Position numbers and translations under genes: made by a program
The notes under the pieces: generated by a model
What the model was told of the DNA's origin: nothing
The model's input: the letters and a program-made list of their open reading frames with translations, nothing else
Databases searched by the model: none
Shown here: piece after piece, positions 35,928 through 45,168 of the stretch
How positions within the stretch are numbered: position 1 is the first letter of the stretch
Layout of the letters: each line of letters starts with the position of its first letter
Assembly: GCA_044361595.1 (NCBI GenBank)
Contig: JBIKIN010000016.1
Location: 1 to 64,000, forward strand
Length of the DNA: 64,000 nucleotides
Direction: 5' to 3'
DNA from: Pseudopedobacter sp044361595
GTDB lineage: Bacteria; Bacteroidota; Bacteroidia; Sphingobacteriales; Sphingobacteriaceae

Positions 35928-36059
35928 ATGAGAGTTGACCCAATAGGTACTGTTGAACAAAGAAAAAAGGATGGCTTAAAGAAGTTTAAGCAAACTTTGG
36001 CTATTGTAATATGCCTAGTATTAACTTATTTTTTTGTGTTTAAAATTGTATTCTTTTAA
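35928..36059 (+). CDS. Small single-span membrane protein, 43 residues
   Basis: ATG at 35928 opens a 43-codon frame: a basic cytoplasmic-looking head (MRVDPIGTVEQRKKDGLKKF) and one membrane helix (LAIVICLVLTYFFVFKIVFF) at the end. Its TAA overlaps the ATG of the polymerase gene by one base (TAATG), as the TolC-like/co-polymerase junction also does. The intergenic space it fills would otherwise be an unexplained 151-bp gap in a tightly packed operon. Likely a small accessory subunit of the polymerase or GT2; the family is unknown. Confidence 0.65.
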   Translation: MRVDPIGTVEQRKKDGLKKFKQTLAIVICLVLTYFFVFKIVFF

Positions 36060-37549
36060 TGGAAAATTTAGACATACAATCAGAAGGTAAAAGCAATAAT
36101 ATTTATGCCATTGTACTTATCATATTATTGGTATTATCTGGAATTAGCGTATTTATTTTCGGTTTATATGGTATTAAGTTTGGTATACTCCCATTAGCAG
36201 TATTATTTGGATTAACTTTTATTTATGTGGTAATAAAAGAACCTAAATTTGCCGTTTTAGCGCTATTATCTGGAGCATATTTTATCATTTTTTTTATCAC
36301 CTTAATTAACACTACCTTTCCGCTAGGAACATTGATGGATGGCATGTTGGCCATTCTTATTCTCTCCTTTTTTATCAGTCAGAAGTATAATCGTAATTAT
36401 TGGATATTTAAAAACCCAATTTCGTATATTTTATTTATTTGGATTACCTATAACATTTTACAGTTTTTTAATCCAGTTGCAGAATCTAAGCTAGCATGGT
36501 TATATACGATTAGAAATGTGGCATTAGTGATGCTTTCGTATTATATTTTCACCTACTACATTAAAAACGTTAAATTTTTAAAAACCATTATCATATTTTG
36601 GCTTAGCTTATCTGTTGTAGGGGCTCTTTGGGCAATAAAGCAAGAGTATTTTGGTTTTTTTGCATTTGAACAAAAAAACCAATACGACCAATTATACATT
36701 AATTTAAATTTTATAGATGGAAAGTGGCGTAAAAACTCCATATTTTCAGATCCGGTTTCTTTCTCTTATAACATGGTTGCTTCTACTTTACTATGTCTAG
36801 GATTAATTACTGGACCTTATAAATTGAAATATAAAGTTTTGTTAGGGGCTTTAATTGTATTGTTTTGTACGGTATTAACCTACTCGGGTACTAGAGGTGC
36901 TTATGTTTTAATTCCTGCGGCCTTTTTGTTATTTGTTGTATTAAAACTCAACAGAACATTAATAGCCTTAACTATTCCAGCCGCAATTGGATTCATGATT
37001 TTGATAAATATGCCAACCTCAAATTCTACCTTAAGGAGATTTCAAACAGCTTTTACACCTAATGATGATGCTTCTTATAATGTTAGAAAATTAAATCAGA
37101 AAAAGGTTCAACCGTTTGTACAAACTCATCCATTTGGTGGTGGTTTAGGCGGCTCTGGAGTGTGGGGAGTGCGATTTGCACCGGGTTCATTTTTAGCGCA
37201 ATTTCCACCAGATAGCGGTTATGTAAGGGTGGCTATGGAATTAGGTTGGGTAGGTTTACTATTAATATGTAGTATTATGTTTACAGCATTATATGTAGGC
37301 ATAAAAAATTATTTCTCTATTAGAGACCCCGAACTTAGAGCTATGTGTTTTTCGATGATTTTGATAGTTTTTGCCATGTCTTTAGGTAATTACCCGCAAG
37401 AGGCTATTGTACAATATCCATTAAGTATCTATTTCTATTTAGTTTTAGCCATTATCACGCTAACCAAAATTTTTGATGATGAAAAAAAAGAAGAAGTTTT
37501 GGTTATCTCTAAACCGGCAAAAAAAGTAATAGATTATCGGGTTTCTTGA
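36059..37549 (+). CDS. O-antigen-ligase/Wzy-like polysaccharide polymerase
   Basis: The 496-residue protein has about eleven to twelve membrane helices. A large periplasmic loop at roughly residues 320-400 contains FVQTHPFGGGLGGSGVWGVR and PDSGYVRVAMELGWVG. The GxG-(x)n-H-N/S-type loop with a following DSGYVRVAME..G stretch is the mark of the O-antigen ligase/polymerase family (Wzy_C). LTYSGTRGAYV is also typical (S-x-S/G-R-G). It would join undecaprenyl-linked repeat units. It is translationally coupled to the 43-residue membrane peptide. Confidence 0.83.
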   Translation: MENLDIQSEGKSNNIYAIVLIILLVLSGISVFIFGLYGIKFGILPLAVLFGLTFIYVVIKEPKFAVLALLSGAYFIIFFITLINTTFPLGTLMDGMLAILILSFFISQKYNRNYWIFKNPISYILFIWITYNILQFFNPVAESKLAWLYTIRNVALVMLSYYIFTYYIKNVKFLKTIIIFWLSLSVVGALWAIKQEYFGFFAFEQKNQYDQLYINLNFIDGKWRKNSIFSDPVSFSYNMVASTLLCLGLITGPYKLKYKVLLGALIVLFCTVLTYSGTRGAYVLIPAAFLLFVVLKLNRTLIALTIPAAIGFMILINMPTSNSTLRRFQTAFTPNDDASYNVRKLNQKKVQPFVQTHPFGGGLGGSGVWGVRFAPGSFLAQFPPDSGYVRVAMELGWVGLLLICSIMFTALYVGIKNYFSIRDPELRAMCFSMILIVFAMSLGNYPQEAIVQYPLSIYFYLVLAIITLTKIFDDEKKEEVLVISKPAKKVIDYRVS

Positions 37550-37636
37550 TTTAAAACAAAGCTAAAATTATCTTATATTAATTATTTGTTTAATTTAGAA
37601 GTTTGTCTGTTAAATCGATATTGATTATTATTTAAG

Positions 37637-38842
37637 ATGCTTGAAAACACTTTCGTATTTATTTTAAGTAATGCAAAATACGATGCCCCAATAGAGTCTA
37701 CTGGATACACTTTAGCAAAGCATCTATCTAAAAACAATCAAGTTTTTTACATAGAATATCCTGCTACTATTAAAGATTATTTTAGACTTAAAAAATCGGC
37801 AGAATTTAAAAAAAAGAAAGATCTATTTTCTGAAAATTCCGATGGTGTCTTAAATACTAAAAATCCAAACTTAAATATCTTAATTACCCCACTTTTGCTC
37901 TCTATCAATTTCTTGCCAGAGGGAAAACTGTATAGAACACTATTGAGGTACAACGAAAATAAAATTGTTAAAAGAATCCAAAGCATCATTAAAAAAGATA
38001 AAGTAACTGATTTTATATTCATCAATTCATTTAATATACATTATCCAAGCATTGGTTCTTTACTAAAACCAAAGCTTAATGTTTATCATTGCGTAGATCC
38101 TATCATAGAAAAATACGATGCAAAACACGGACATATTTCTGAAGAAATTATCATCAAAGAATGCGACCTAGTGGTTTGTACCAGCAGACAGCTTTTTTTA
38201 GAAAAAAGCGAAATGCATCCATACACTTATTTTGTGCCAAATGCTGCAGATTTTAAGCATAGCGAAAAAGCTTTGCTAGACTCCACTCCTATTTATCCAG
38301 AATTAGAACATTTAAAAAGACCTATAGTAGGTTATTTTGGAAATATAGAAAGAAGATTAGATTACAGAATGATTCATGAGGTTATGCGAATGAATTTGGA
38401 TAAAACTTTTGTTTTTGTAGGGCCTGTAGAACCTGAATTTTTAAAAAAAATTAGTCCAAGTGAAATTCCAAATTTAAAGTTAATTAGTAGAGTTCCTTAT
38501 GATGAAATGCCAAATGTTATTAAAGGATTTGATGTTGCGATTATTCCATTTAAAAAAGACGAAGTTAGCTATACTATATTCCCACTTAAACTTTTTGAAT
38601 ATTTAGGAAGTGGCAAACCTGTTGTTTCTACTAACTTTAATACGCATTTAAACGAGTTTACTTTTGGAACAGTACCATTTTGTACAAACGCTATTGAGTT
38701 TTCTGAAGCTATAAATGATGCCTTACAGAATGATACTATGCAAAAAAAACAAGAACGTTTAAATGCAGCAAAAGAAAATACTTGGGATAGAAGATTAACC
38801 GAGTTTTCTAATATATTAGAAGAATATTATAAAAAGGGCTAG
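37637..38842 (+). CDS. GT4-like glycosyltransferase
   Basis: This 401-residue soluble GT-B enzyme has N-terminal and C-terminal Rossmann halves. Visible C-terminal features are RPIVGYFGNIERRLDY, FVFVGPVEP, VPYDEMPNVIKGFDVAIIPF and FPLKLFEYLGSGKPVVST, the last being the E-x7-E-like nucleotide-sugar region of family 4-type enzymes (here KLFEYLGSGKP). It is separated from the polymerase gene by 87 bp, the largest gap in the operon, and is 1 bp ahead of the next transferase. Donor sugar unknown. Confidence 0.82.
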   Translation: MLENTFVFILSNAKYDAPIESTGYTLAKHLSKNNQVFYIEYPATIKDYFRLKKSAEFKKKKDLFSENSDGVLNTKNPNLNILITPLLLSINFLPEGKLYRTLLRYNENKIVKRIQSIIKKDKVTDFIFINSFNIHYPSIGSLLKPKLNVYHCVDPIIEKYDAKHGHISEEIIIKECDLVVCTSRQLFLEKSEMHPYTYFVPNAADFKHSEKALLDSTPIYPELEHLKRPIVGYFGNIERRLDYRMIHEVMRMNLDKTFVFVGPVEPEFLKKISPSEIPNLKLISRVPYDEMPNVIKGFDVAIIPFKKDEVSYTIFPLKLFEYLGSGKPVVSTNFNTHLNEFTFGTVPFCTNAIEFSEAINDALQNDTMQKKQERLNAAKENTWDRRLTEFSNILEEYYKKG

Positions 38843-38843
38843 T

Positions 38844-39944
38844 ATGCAAAAAATCTTTTTTGACCATCAGAAATTTAGTACCCAAAAATTTGGTGGCATT
38901 AGTAGATATTTTGCAAATATTATTGAAAGTATAAAAGAAGACCCAAATTTTAGCTATTTGTTAGGCGTTGTAAACTCTAACAACCATTACATTCAAAACG
39001 AAAAACAATTCTTAAACGGTAGTATATTTAACAAATTGATACAGTCTGAATATGGATATAGAAAGTTTAAGTTAAACGAGTATTACTGCAAATATTTGCT
39101 AAAGCAAAATAACTTTGATGTTTTTCATCCCACTTATTACGACCCTTACTTTATAAAACACCTAAAAAAACCTATGGTTACTACCATTCATGATATGACT
39201 TATGAAAAGTTGCCAGAATATTTTTGGGTAAAAGACCCATTAACATCTTACAAAAGAATAAGCGCCCAAAGAGCCGATAAAATTATAGCCATATCAGAAA
39301 CTACAAAAAGAGATTTATTGAAATTTTTGGTAGTTGATGAACAGAAAATAGAAGTAATTTACCATGGAATAGATTTAGAAAAACCTGCTGTTTTTAAGCA
39401 AGTAGAAAACCTGCCAAAACATTATTTACTTTTTATTGGTGATAGAGGGGGTTATAAAAACTTTTATTTGATGCTTGATGCTTTTGAGCAAATTTCAAAG
39501 AAAAACCCCGATATCCACTTGGTGCTTTCTGGTGGTGGTAAATTAGAAGGAGCAGATGTGGAAATTATCAATAGATTAAAATTAAATGAAAAAGTGCATC
39601 ATTTTAACGTAAACGATGCTCAACTAAACTACTTGTATCAGCAAGCTATATTGTTTATTTATCCTTCGCTATATGAGGGTTTTGGATTACCTATTTTAGA
39701 AGCTTTTAAAGCACAATGCCCTGTTTTATTAAGCGACACCGATTGTTTTAAAGAAATATCTGCTGATAGTACTGCCTTTTTTAGTCCGCATTCTTTAGAC
39801 GATTTAATTTTTCAAATAGAAGACTTAATTAATAATAAAGAAAAAAGAAATACTTTAGTACAAAAAGGGAATAAACGTCTTTTAGATTTTCCTTTAAGCA
39901 AATCCATGTCAAAAACTTTAGAATTGTATAAAACGCTAACGTAG
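38844..39944 (+). CDS. GT4-family glycosyltransferase
   Basis: The 366-residue GT-B transferase begins with the acceptor-domain motif GGISRYFANIIESI. It shows DVFHPTYYDPYF and MVTTIHDMTYEKLPEYFW, typical of mannosyltransferase-like family 4 members, and the donor-site motif SLYEGFGLPILEAFKAQCPV with its EGFGLPILE signature. Starts 1 bp after the preceding transferase and ends 4 bp before the MBOAT gene, so it is clearly part of the exopolysaccharide operon. It transfers a hexose, perhaps mannose or a related sugar; this is a family inference. Confidence 0.88.
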   Translation: MQKIFFDHQKFSTQKFGGISRYFANIIESIKEDPNFSYLLGVVNSNNHYIQNEKQFLNGSIFNKLIQSEYGYRKFKLNEYYCKYLLKQNNFDVFHPTYYDPYFIKHLKKPMVTTIHDMTYEKLPEYFWVKDPLTSYKRISAQRADKIIAISETTKRDLLKFLVVDEQKIEVIYHGIDLEKPAVFKQVENLPKHYLLFIGDRGGYKNFYLMLDAFEQISKKNPDIHLVLSGGGKLEGADVEIINRLKLNEKVHHFNVNDAQLNYLYQQAILFIYPSLYEGFGLPILEAFKAQCPVLLSDTDCFKEISADSTAFFSPHSLDDLIFQIEDLINNKEKRNTLVQKGNKRLLDFPLSKSMSKTLELYKTLT

Positions 39945-39948
39945 ATTA

Positions 39949-41373
39949 ATGTTATTTAACTCTTTTGATTTTGTTTTCTTCTACATCATAGTAACGATAC
40001 TTTACTATGTATTGCCCTTTAAAAGTCGCTGGTTTTTATTGTTAGCAGCCAGTTGCTATTTCTACATGGCCTTTGTGCCTTTATATATTCTTATTCTTGG
40101 TTTTACCATTGTGGTAGATTATTTTGCCGGTATTTATATAGAAAACGCAGCTGGCAAAAGGCGCAAAATTCTCTTAATATGCAGTTTAGTGGCTAATATT
40201 GGCATATTGGCTGTATTCAAGTATTATAACTTTATAAACGATAATATATCTATACTAGCCACCAATCTAAATCTTACCAATAACATACCATATTTAAATA
40301 TTTTATTACCTATTGGCTTATCGTTTCATACTTTCCAAGCCATGAGTTATACTATAGAAGTTTATCGTGGCAATCAAAAAGCAGAAAAGCATTTTGGTAT
40401 TTATAGCTTATATGTCATGTTTTACCCGCAGCTTGTTGCGGGTCCGATAGAAAGACCTCAAAACATACTATCGCAAATGCATACTAAACACGAGTTTAGC
40501 TACGCAAATTTATCTGCCGGGTTTAAACAAATGGCTTGGGGCTTTTTTAAAAAATTGGTAGTAGCCGATAGACTTTCCATTTACGTAGAGACTGTTTATC
40601 CTAACCCCGAGTTGCATAATGGAACTACTGTAGTAATTAGTTCACTGTTTTTTGCCATTCAAATCTATTGCGATTTTTCTGGTTACTCTGATATTGCTAT
40701 AGGAGCTGCCCGTACTATGGGTTATGATTTAATGACCAATTTTAAACGACCATATTTTGCAACATCTATAACCAATTTTTGGAGTAGGTGGCACATTTCC
40801 CTTTCTACATGGTTTAGAGATTATCTATACATTCCTCTTGGAGGAAACCGTGTAAAAGTGTCGAGAAGGTTTTTAAACCTCTTTATCGTCTTTATAGTGA
40901 GTGGCTTATGGCATGGGGCAAGTTATAACTTTATAATTTGGGGTGCTTTACACGGCTTTTATCAAATTATTGGCCTAATTATAAAGCCTTATTTATCTAA
41001 ATTAGAAAGTCATTTTAGTGGCTTTCTTTTATCTATTTGGAATTTTTTAAAAGGCACTATGGTTTTAAGCATCGTTACTTTTGCATGGATATTTTTTAGA
41101 GCAAATACCTTAACTGATGCTTATACCTTGATTTCTAACCTAAATAGCTTTGGTAAAATGCCATTTTTGGGAGGTATTAACCAATTTGGACATTGCATAT
41201 TAGCCATAGTTTTATTATTTAGCATAGAATATTTTATGGAGTTTAAACCTAATTTTAAGTTAATGAATCATGCTAAACCATTGGTAAGATGGGCATCTGT
41301 TATGGCGTTGTTATTTATCATTTTAACATTAGGTGTGTTTAATGGTGGTCAGTTTATCTACTTTCAGTTTTAA
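39949..41373 (+). CDS. MBOAT-family polysaccharide O-acyltransferase (AlgI-like)
   Basis: The 474-residue multi-span protein carries the MBOAT hallmarks: YCDFSGYSDIAIGAARTMGY, NFKRPYFATSITNFWSRWHI and the catalytic histidine H322 in SGLWHGASYNFIIWGALHG. AlgI-type proteins carry acetyl groups across the membrane to acetylate alginate, cellulose or other exopolysaccharides. It is followed 3 bp later by an SGNH-fold partner, the usual pairing for periplasmic transfer. The exopolysaccharide made here is therefore probably O-acetylated. Confidence 0.92.
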   Translation: MLFNSFDFVFFYIIVTILYYVLPFKSRWFLLLAASCYFYMAFVPLYILILGFTIVVDYFAGIYIENAAGKRRKILLICSLVANIGILAVFKYYNFINDNISILATNLNLTNNIPYLNILLPIGLSFHTFQAMSYTIEVYRGNQKAEKHFGIYSLYVMFYPQLVAGPIERPQNILSQMHTKHEFSYANLSAGFKQMAWGFFKKLVVADRLSIYVETVYPNPELHNGTTVVISSLFFAIQIYCDFSGYSDIAIGAARTMGYDLMTNFKRPYFATSITNFWSRWHISLSTWFRDYLYIPLGGNRVKVSRRFLNLFIVFIVSGLWHGASYNFIIWGALHGFYQIIGLIIKPYLSKLESHFSGFLLSIWNFLKGTMVLSIVTFAWIFFRANTLTDAYTLISNLNSFGKMPFLGGINQFGHCILAIVLLFSIEYFMEFKPNFKLMNHAKPLVRWASVMALLFIILTLGVFNGGQFIYFQF

Positions 41374-41376
41374 ACC

Positions 41377-42330
41377 ATGCGAAAATCTAGTCTAATTCAT
41401 TTTACTAAAAACATCATCATTTTTGTGATTGTGATATTCACATTAGACCGAGTTTTTGGTTTTGCATTAGAGAAATTCTATTTTAGTTTAAAAACTGGGC
41501 AATTTGCACAAAACACTTACGCCTTAGACAAAGCATCGCCAGATATTTTAATATTTGGAAGTTCTAGAGCTTTACATCATTATTCTTCAAAAATTTTATC
41601 GAAAAAATTAAACTTGAGTATTTATAATGCTGGAAGAGATGGGCAATTTTTACCATTTTACTGCGCATCTCAAGAGGTAATATTAGAAAGAAAGATACCT
41701 AAGATCATCATTTTAGACGTTAACATTTGGGAACTTGGCCCTAACGAATCGAAGTATTTTAAACTTTCTACCTTACTCCCATACGTTAATGAGCATCCTT
41801 TATTAAAAAAATATACCGCAGAAATAAGTGAATACGAAAACCTAAAATTAATTAGTAAAACTTATCCTTATAATTCCACACTGCTCATCTCTGTTTATGA
41901 TTATATTAATTCTGATAAACTGCCACAAGATGACAGAGGTTATTATCCTTTAGTGAGAACAGTGAGTGAAAAAGAGTTTAAAATTTATAAAGTAAATCAG
42001 GAAACTTACAACCAAAAAAGAGCTAAACAAGATATTAAAATAGACAAAAAAGCGGTTGCTTACTATCGCCAATTTTTAAAAAAGACAGCCGATTTAAACA
42101 TCAAAACTTTTGTAATTATATCGCCCACCATTTTAAAAGAGCCAAATTCTGAAGAAAAGAGTTTACTTGCCGAAATTGCTAAGGAATATAAAAATGTTAC
42201 CTTTTTAGATTATACAAGCGATACCCTTTATAATAATAAATACCAATTATTTGCCGATGAGTTTCACTTAAATAATATTGGAGCAGATATGTTTTCTGAA
42301 AACTTAGTAAGTATAATTAAAGGGAATTAA
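41377..42330 (+). CDS. Membrane-anchored SGNH-type protein, partner of the MBOAT
   Basis: The 317-residue protein has one N-terminal membrane anchor (IIIFVIVIFTLDRVFGF) and an extracytoplasmic SGNH/GDSL-like domain: the serine block DILIFGSSRALHHY (near residue 62), an asparagine block YNAGRDGQF and the D294-x-x-H297 pair in FADEFHLNNIGA. These are the catalytic triad positions used by AlgJ/AlgX-type acetyltransferases and SGNH esterases. As last gene of the operon beside an MBOAT it most likely transfers acetyl groups to the polysaccharide. No terminator was recognised after it. Confidence 0.82.
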   Translation: MRKSSLIHFTKNIIIFVIVIFTLDRVFGFALEKFYFSLKTGQFAQNTYALDKASPDILIFGSSRALHHYSSKILSKKLNLSIYNAGRDGQFLPFYCASQEVILERKIPKIIILDVNIWELGPNESKYFKLSTLLPYVNEHPLLKKYTAEISEYENLKLISKTYPYNSTLLISVYDYINSDKLPQDDRGYYPLVRTVSEKEFKIYKVNQETYNQKRAKQDIKIDKKAVAYYRQFLKKTADLNIKTFVIISPTILKEPNSEEKSLLAEIAKEYKNVTFLDYTSDTLYNNKYQLFADEFHLNNIGADMFSENLVSIIKGN

Positions 42331-42369
42331 GGGCATATTATGGCGTATTGTTATTTACACAAAGTGTTT

Positions 42370-42663
42370 AAAAAAAACGATCTAGAACAAATCTAAAAGC
42401 GACTTTAATTGAAAAGTTAGTACCATCCTGCACCCCTATTATAACCATTTTTTTTTATAAACCACATCGTCGGTGTTTTAAGTATGCGGAAGATTTACAA
42501 GCTCATCTTTATTTTTCTGAGACATCAACTTATTTATATCCGTTACGGTATCACTTTTTATAAAGTGCCAAGATTCATTGATGGTGTACTTAATCTGTGC
42601 AGTTAAATTGCTAGTGAAAGCATTTATAATGATTAGGACTATAATTTATGAACTCTTTATCAT
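42370..42663 (-). pseudogene. Decayed 5' fragment of a GH2-family glycosidase gene
   Basis: Read on the minus strand from ATG 42663 the frame gives MIKSS-stop-IIVLIIINAFTSNLTAQ (a signal peptide broken at codon 6 by TAA 42646-42648). It continues IKYTINESWHFIKSDTV and KNKDELVNLPHT, then TAA (42478-42480) exactly where family 2 glycoside hydrolases have the Trp of NLPHTWN, then NTDDVVYKKK. After a nine-T homopolymer (42448-42456) the frame shifts and reads GYNRGAGWY, the next landmark of the GH2 N-terminal sugar-binding domain. Nothing recognisable follows, so most of the gene (normally 800-1000 codons) is deleted. It stands 46 bp after the last PUL gene and was probably its final member, a beta-galactosidase or beta-glucuronidase relative. 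Confidence 0.8.
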
Positions 42664-42708
42664 ATAAAACTTGAGACTAGGGTTATAATTTCCTGAATAT
42701 TCTAATAA

Positions 42709-43572
42709 TTACTTTTTCGGAGTTTCATAAGACTTAATCAAATCTAGTAAAGGCTCACCTTTGATATAACCTAATGATTTTAGAAACTGATCGGCCAAAA
42801 GCATGGTCTTTGCTAGATACTCGGGCTTATTAAAGAATCCATGGCCTTGACCCTCAAACAAGTTTAACTCACAACGGCCACCTACTTTGGTCATCGCCAT
42901 TTTATAATATTCTACTGCTTCAACTGGAATTAGATTATCCTTATTTCCTATCATAATAATGGTAGGAGGAGCTCCTTTTTCGATATTATGAAGCGGAGAA
43001 AAATCTTTGTACTTATTTCCAATGCGTTCAAAACCATAACCGCCTGGTCCGTTATCAATTACCGGATTGTACAACATTAACGCATTTGGAATACAGCTTA
43101 TTGATAAATTATCCGAAGCTTCATTATAGCCTTTTATTAATGCTGTGGCTGCTGCTAAATGCCCCCCAGCAGAACCACCACCAGCTACGATGCTATCTGG
43201 ATTGATGCCTAACTCTTTAGCATGAGATCTCACATATCTCATAGCCGATTTTGCATCTTTTAAGGATTCGAAGGGAGTTGTTTTATGACGAGTAGCAACT
43301 CTATAATCCACCATAATGGTAATCATGCCTCTTTCAGCAAAATACTTGGCTTGAGGTTCAAATTGTTTAATAGATCCTGAATACCAGCCCCCACCATAAA
43401 AGAAAAGAACAGCTGGGGAAGAAACATTCGTTTTAAATGTTTTAGGGTAAATGATATCCATGTACAAAGAAGAGGTATCAACTTTCTTATATAAAATGTG
43501 CTTGGTAGTTTGGGTAAAACCTGTTGATTTAAGAATCAATACTACTATCAAGCTGATGATTAATCGTTTCAT
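42709..43572 (-). CDS. Secreted alpha/beta-hydrolase esterase
   Basis: The 287-residue protein has a signal peptide (ends STGFTQ). The esterase fold shows the oxyanion motif FFYGGGWYSGS, nucleophile elbow Ser in GGGSAGGHLA, an acidic residue region GNKDNLIPVEA and catalytic His in GQGHGFF, as in the BD-FAE/hormone-sensitive-lipase-like carbohydrate esterases. Inside a PUL with sulfatases it most likely removes acyl groups (acetyl or similar) from the target glycan. It is 13 bp downstream of the sulfatase gene on the same strand. Confidence 0.87.
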   Translation of the reverse strand: MKRLIISLIVVLILKSTGFTQTTKHILYKKVDTSSLYMDIIYPKTFKTNVSSPAVLFFYGGGWYSGSIKQFEPQAKYFAERGMITIMVDYRVATRHKTTPFESLKDAKSAMRYVRSHAKELGINPDSIVAGGGSAGGHLAAATALIKGYNEASDNLSISCIPNALMLYNPVIDNGPGGYGFERIGNKYKDFSPLHNIEKGAPPTIIMIGNKDNLIPVEAVEYYKMAMTKVGGRCELNLFEGQGHGFFNKPEYLAKTMLLADQFLKSLGYIKGEPLLDLIKSYETPKK

Positions 43573-43585
43573 AATTTATCCTTTT

Positions 43586-45082
43586 TTAATTTTTATTAGT
43601 GAGAATAGAGGCATTCATTTTAAATCTGGTATGAAGCAAGGCATCCATTCTATCAACAATAGCCTTGTTTTTAGTATCATTAGCTACATTAACATTTTCT
43701 CCTAGATCAATAGCATGATCATATAGTTCCTTACCTTCTGATTTACCACTTTCTATATGAACCCAATTGATGTAGCGATAACGTTCATTCACAACAGCAT
43801 AACCAATAACTACTTTTTTGTTATTGTCTTGCGCATGAGGGTACATTCCAAATGCTTCTTTTCTAATTACTTTTGATGGCTCTAACATTTGAGGAACTAA
43901 ACTTTTACCCTGAAGTTCTGCCGGTGCTTTTAGTTTGCATAAATCAGCTAAAGTTGGATAAAGATCTACTAACTCTGCAAATGATTTAACCTTAGCTGGT
44001 TTCATCCCCGGCACTCTAATAATTAATGGCACATGAGCATCCAATTCAAAGTTAGTATGCTTACACCACATCCCATGTTCTCCAAGTTTCCACCCATGAT
44101 CACCCCATAAAACCACAATAGTATTTTTATCAAGACCAGTTTCTTTCAATTTCTGTAATACTTTACCTAACATGGCATCAGTATAGGTAACACTAGCATA
44201 ATAGCCATGTATTAATTTTCTCTGAAGAGGAATTGGCAAAAGAGAATCTCCTTTTGGAATTCCAGCATAGTTACGAAGCTCGCCATAATTATAACGTGTG
44301 TTTTTTGTGAAATTCTCTGGTAAATACTGGTTGCTTGCTAGTTTGATATTTTCTTCAGAATACATATCCCAATACTTTTTTGGGGCATTAAAAGGTAGGT
44401 GAGGTTTATGAAATCCCAAACCCATAAAAAATGGTTTACCTGACTTTGAAAAACCCTCCAAAGTTTTAGCTGCTTCCTCAGCTTGATAGCCGTCAAAATA
44501 AGCATTATCTGCAACATCCGGACTTTCAAAAGCTGGGCCACGGCCCATATTATCAACAATATTGGCTACACTAGATGGATCTAAATATCCTCTTCCTTTT
44601 TCTTTGCTATTTGGATTTTCATCTATCCAATTTTTACCAAACTGTTTTTTTGCATCACTCTCAAAATGATATATTTTACCGTAAGCTAATACCTCATATC
44701 CATTATTTCTGAACATATCATCTAGCTTTGGCTGATTGGGAAAAGATTCATTAACTGGACCCATCTTGTAAATTTGATTGGTCTCTGGTAACATCCCCGT
44801 TAAAATACTTGCCCTAGAAGCCATACAAATAGCTTGTTGACAGTAAGCTCGCTCAAATACAGCCCCTGTGTTTCCCAAGTTATCTAAATTGGGCGTGATA
44901 ATCACTTTATTGCCATAAGCACCAAATTGGGGTCTAAGATCATCCACAGCGATGAATAATACATTCATTGGTTTCTTATCTATTTTAGATGGCGATGGAT
45001 CAACTTTGGCTTTTCCAAACAAAACAACTAAGCCTACCAAACCCAGAAACAATAAAATTTTATGTTTACTTTTTCTCATCAT
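43586..45082 (-). CDS. Secreted sulfatase, iduronate-2-sulfatase-like (S1 family)
   Basis: The 498-residue protein has an N-terminal hydrophobic segment (LLFLGLVGLVVLFG). The family S1 core shows VLFIAVDDLRPQFGAYG (metal-binding Asp pair) and the formylglycine motif C86-M-A-S-R in QAICMASRASILTG, where Cys86 would be converted to formylglycine. GKIYHF, GLGFHKPHLPF and LWGDHGWKLGEHGMWCKHTN are also present. VDDLRPQ...C-x-A-S-R, with GFHKPHLPF and DHGWKLGEH, is typical of the iduronate-2-sulfatase-like subfamily (S1_7), so 2-O-sulfated uronic acid is a likely substrate. It is in the same operon as the two beta-helix proteins and two esterases. Confidence 0.9.
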   Translation of the reverse strand: MMRKSKHKILLFLGLVGLVVLFGKAKVDPSPSKIDKKPMNVLFIAVDDLRPQFGAYGNKVIITPNLDNLGNTGAVFERAYCQQAICMASRASILTGMLPETNQIYKMGPVNESFPNQPKLDDMFRNNGYEVLAYGKIYHFESDAKKQFGKNWIDENPNSKEKGRGYLDPSSVANIVDNMGRGPAFESPDVADNAYFDGYQAEEAAKTLEGFSKSGKPFFMGLGFHKPHLPFNAPKKYWDMYSEENIKLASNQYLPENFTKNTRYNYGELRNYAGIPKGDSLLPIPLQRKLIHGYYASVTYTDAMLGKVLQKLKETGLDKNTIVVLWGDHGWKLGEHGMWCKHTNFELDAHVPLIIRVPGMKPAKVKSFAELVDLYPTLADLCKLKAPAELQGKSLVPQMLEPSKVIRKEAFGMYPHAQDNNKKVVIGYAVVNERYRYINWVHIESGKSEGKELYDHAIDLGENVNVANDTKNKAIVDRMDALLHTRFKMNASILTNKN

Positions 45083-45168
45083 ATATAATTTAATAATTCA
45101 AAATAGGTTAAAAGCGAATCATCCCTAATATTTATCAAATTTGATCATCTCTTAATTTGATAGATTAT

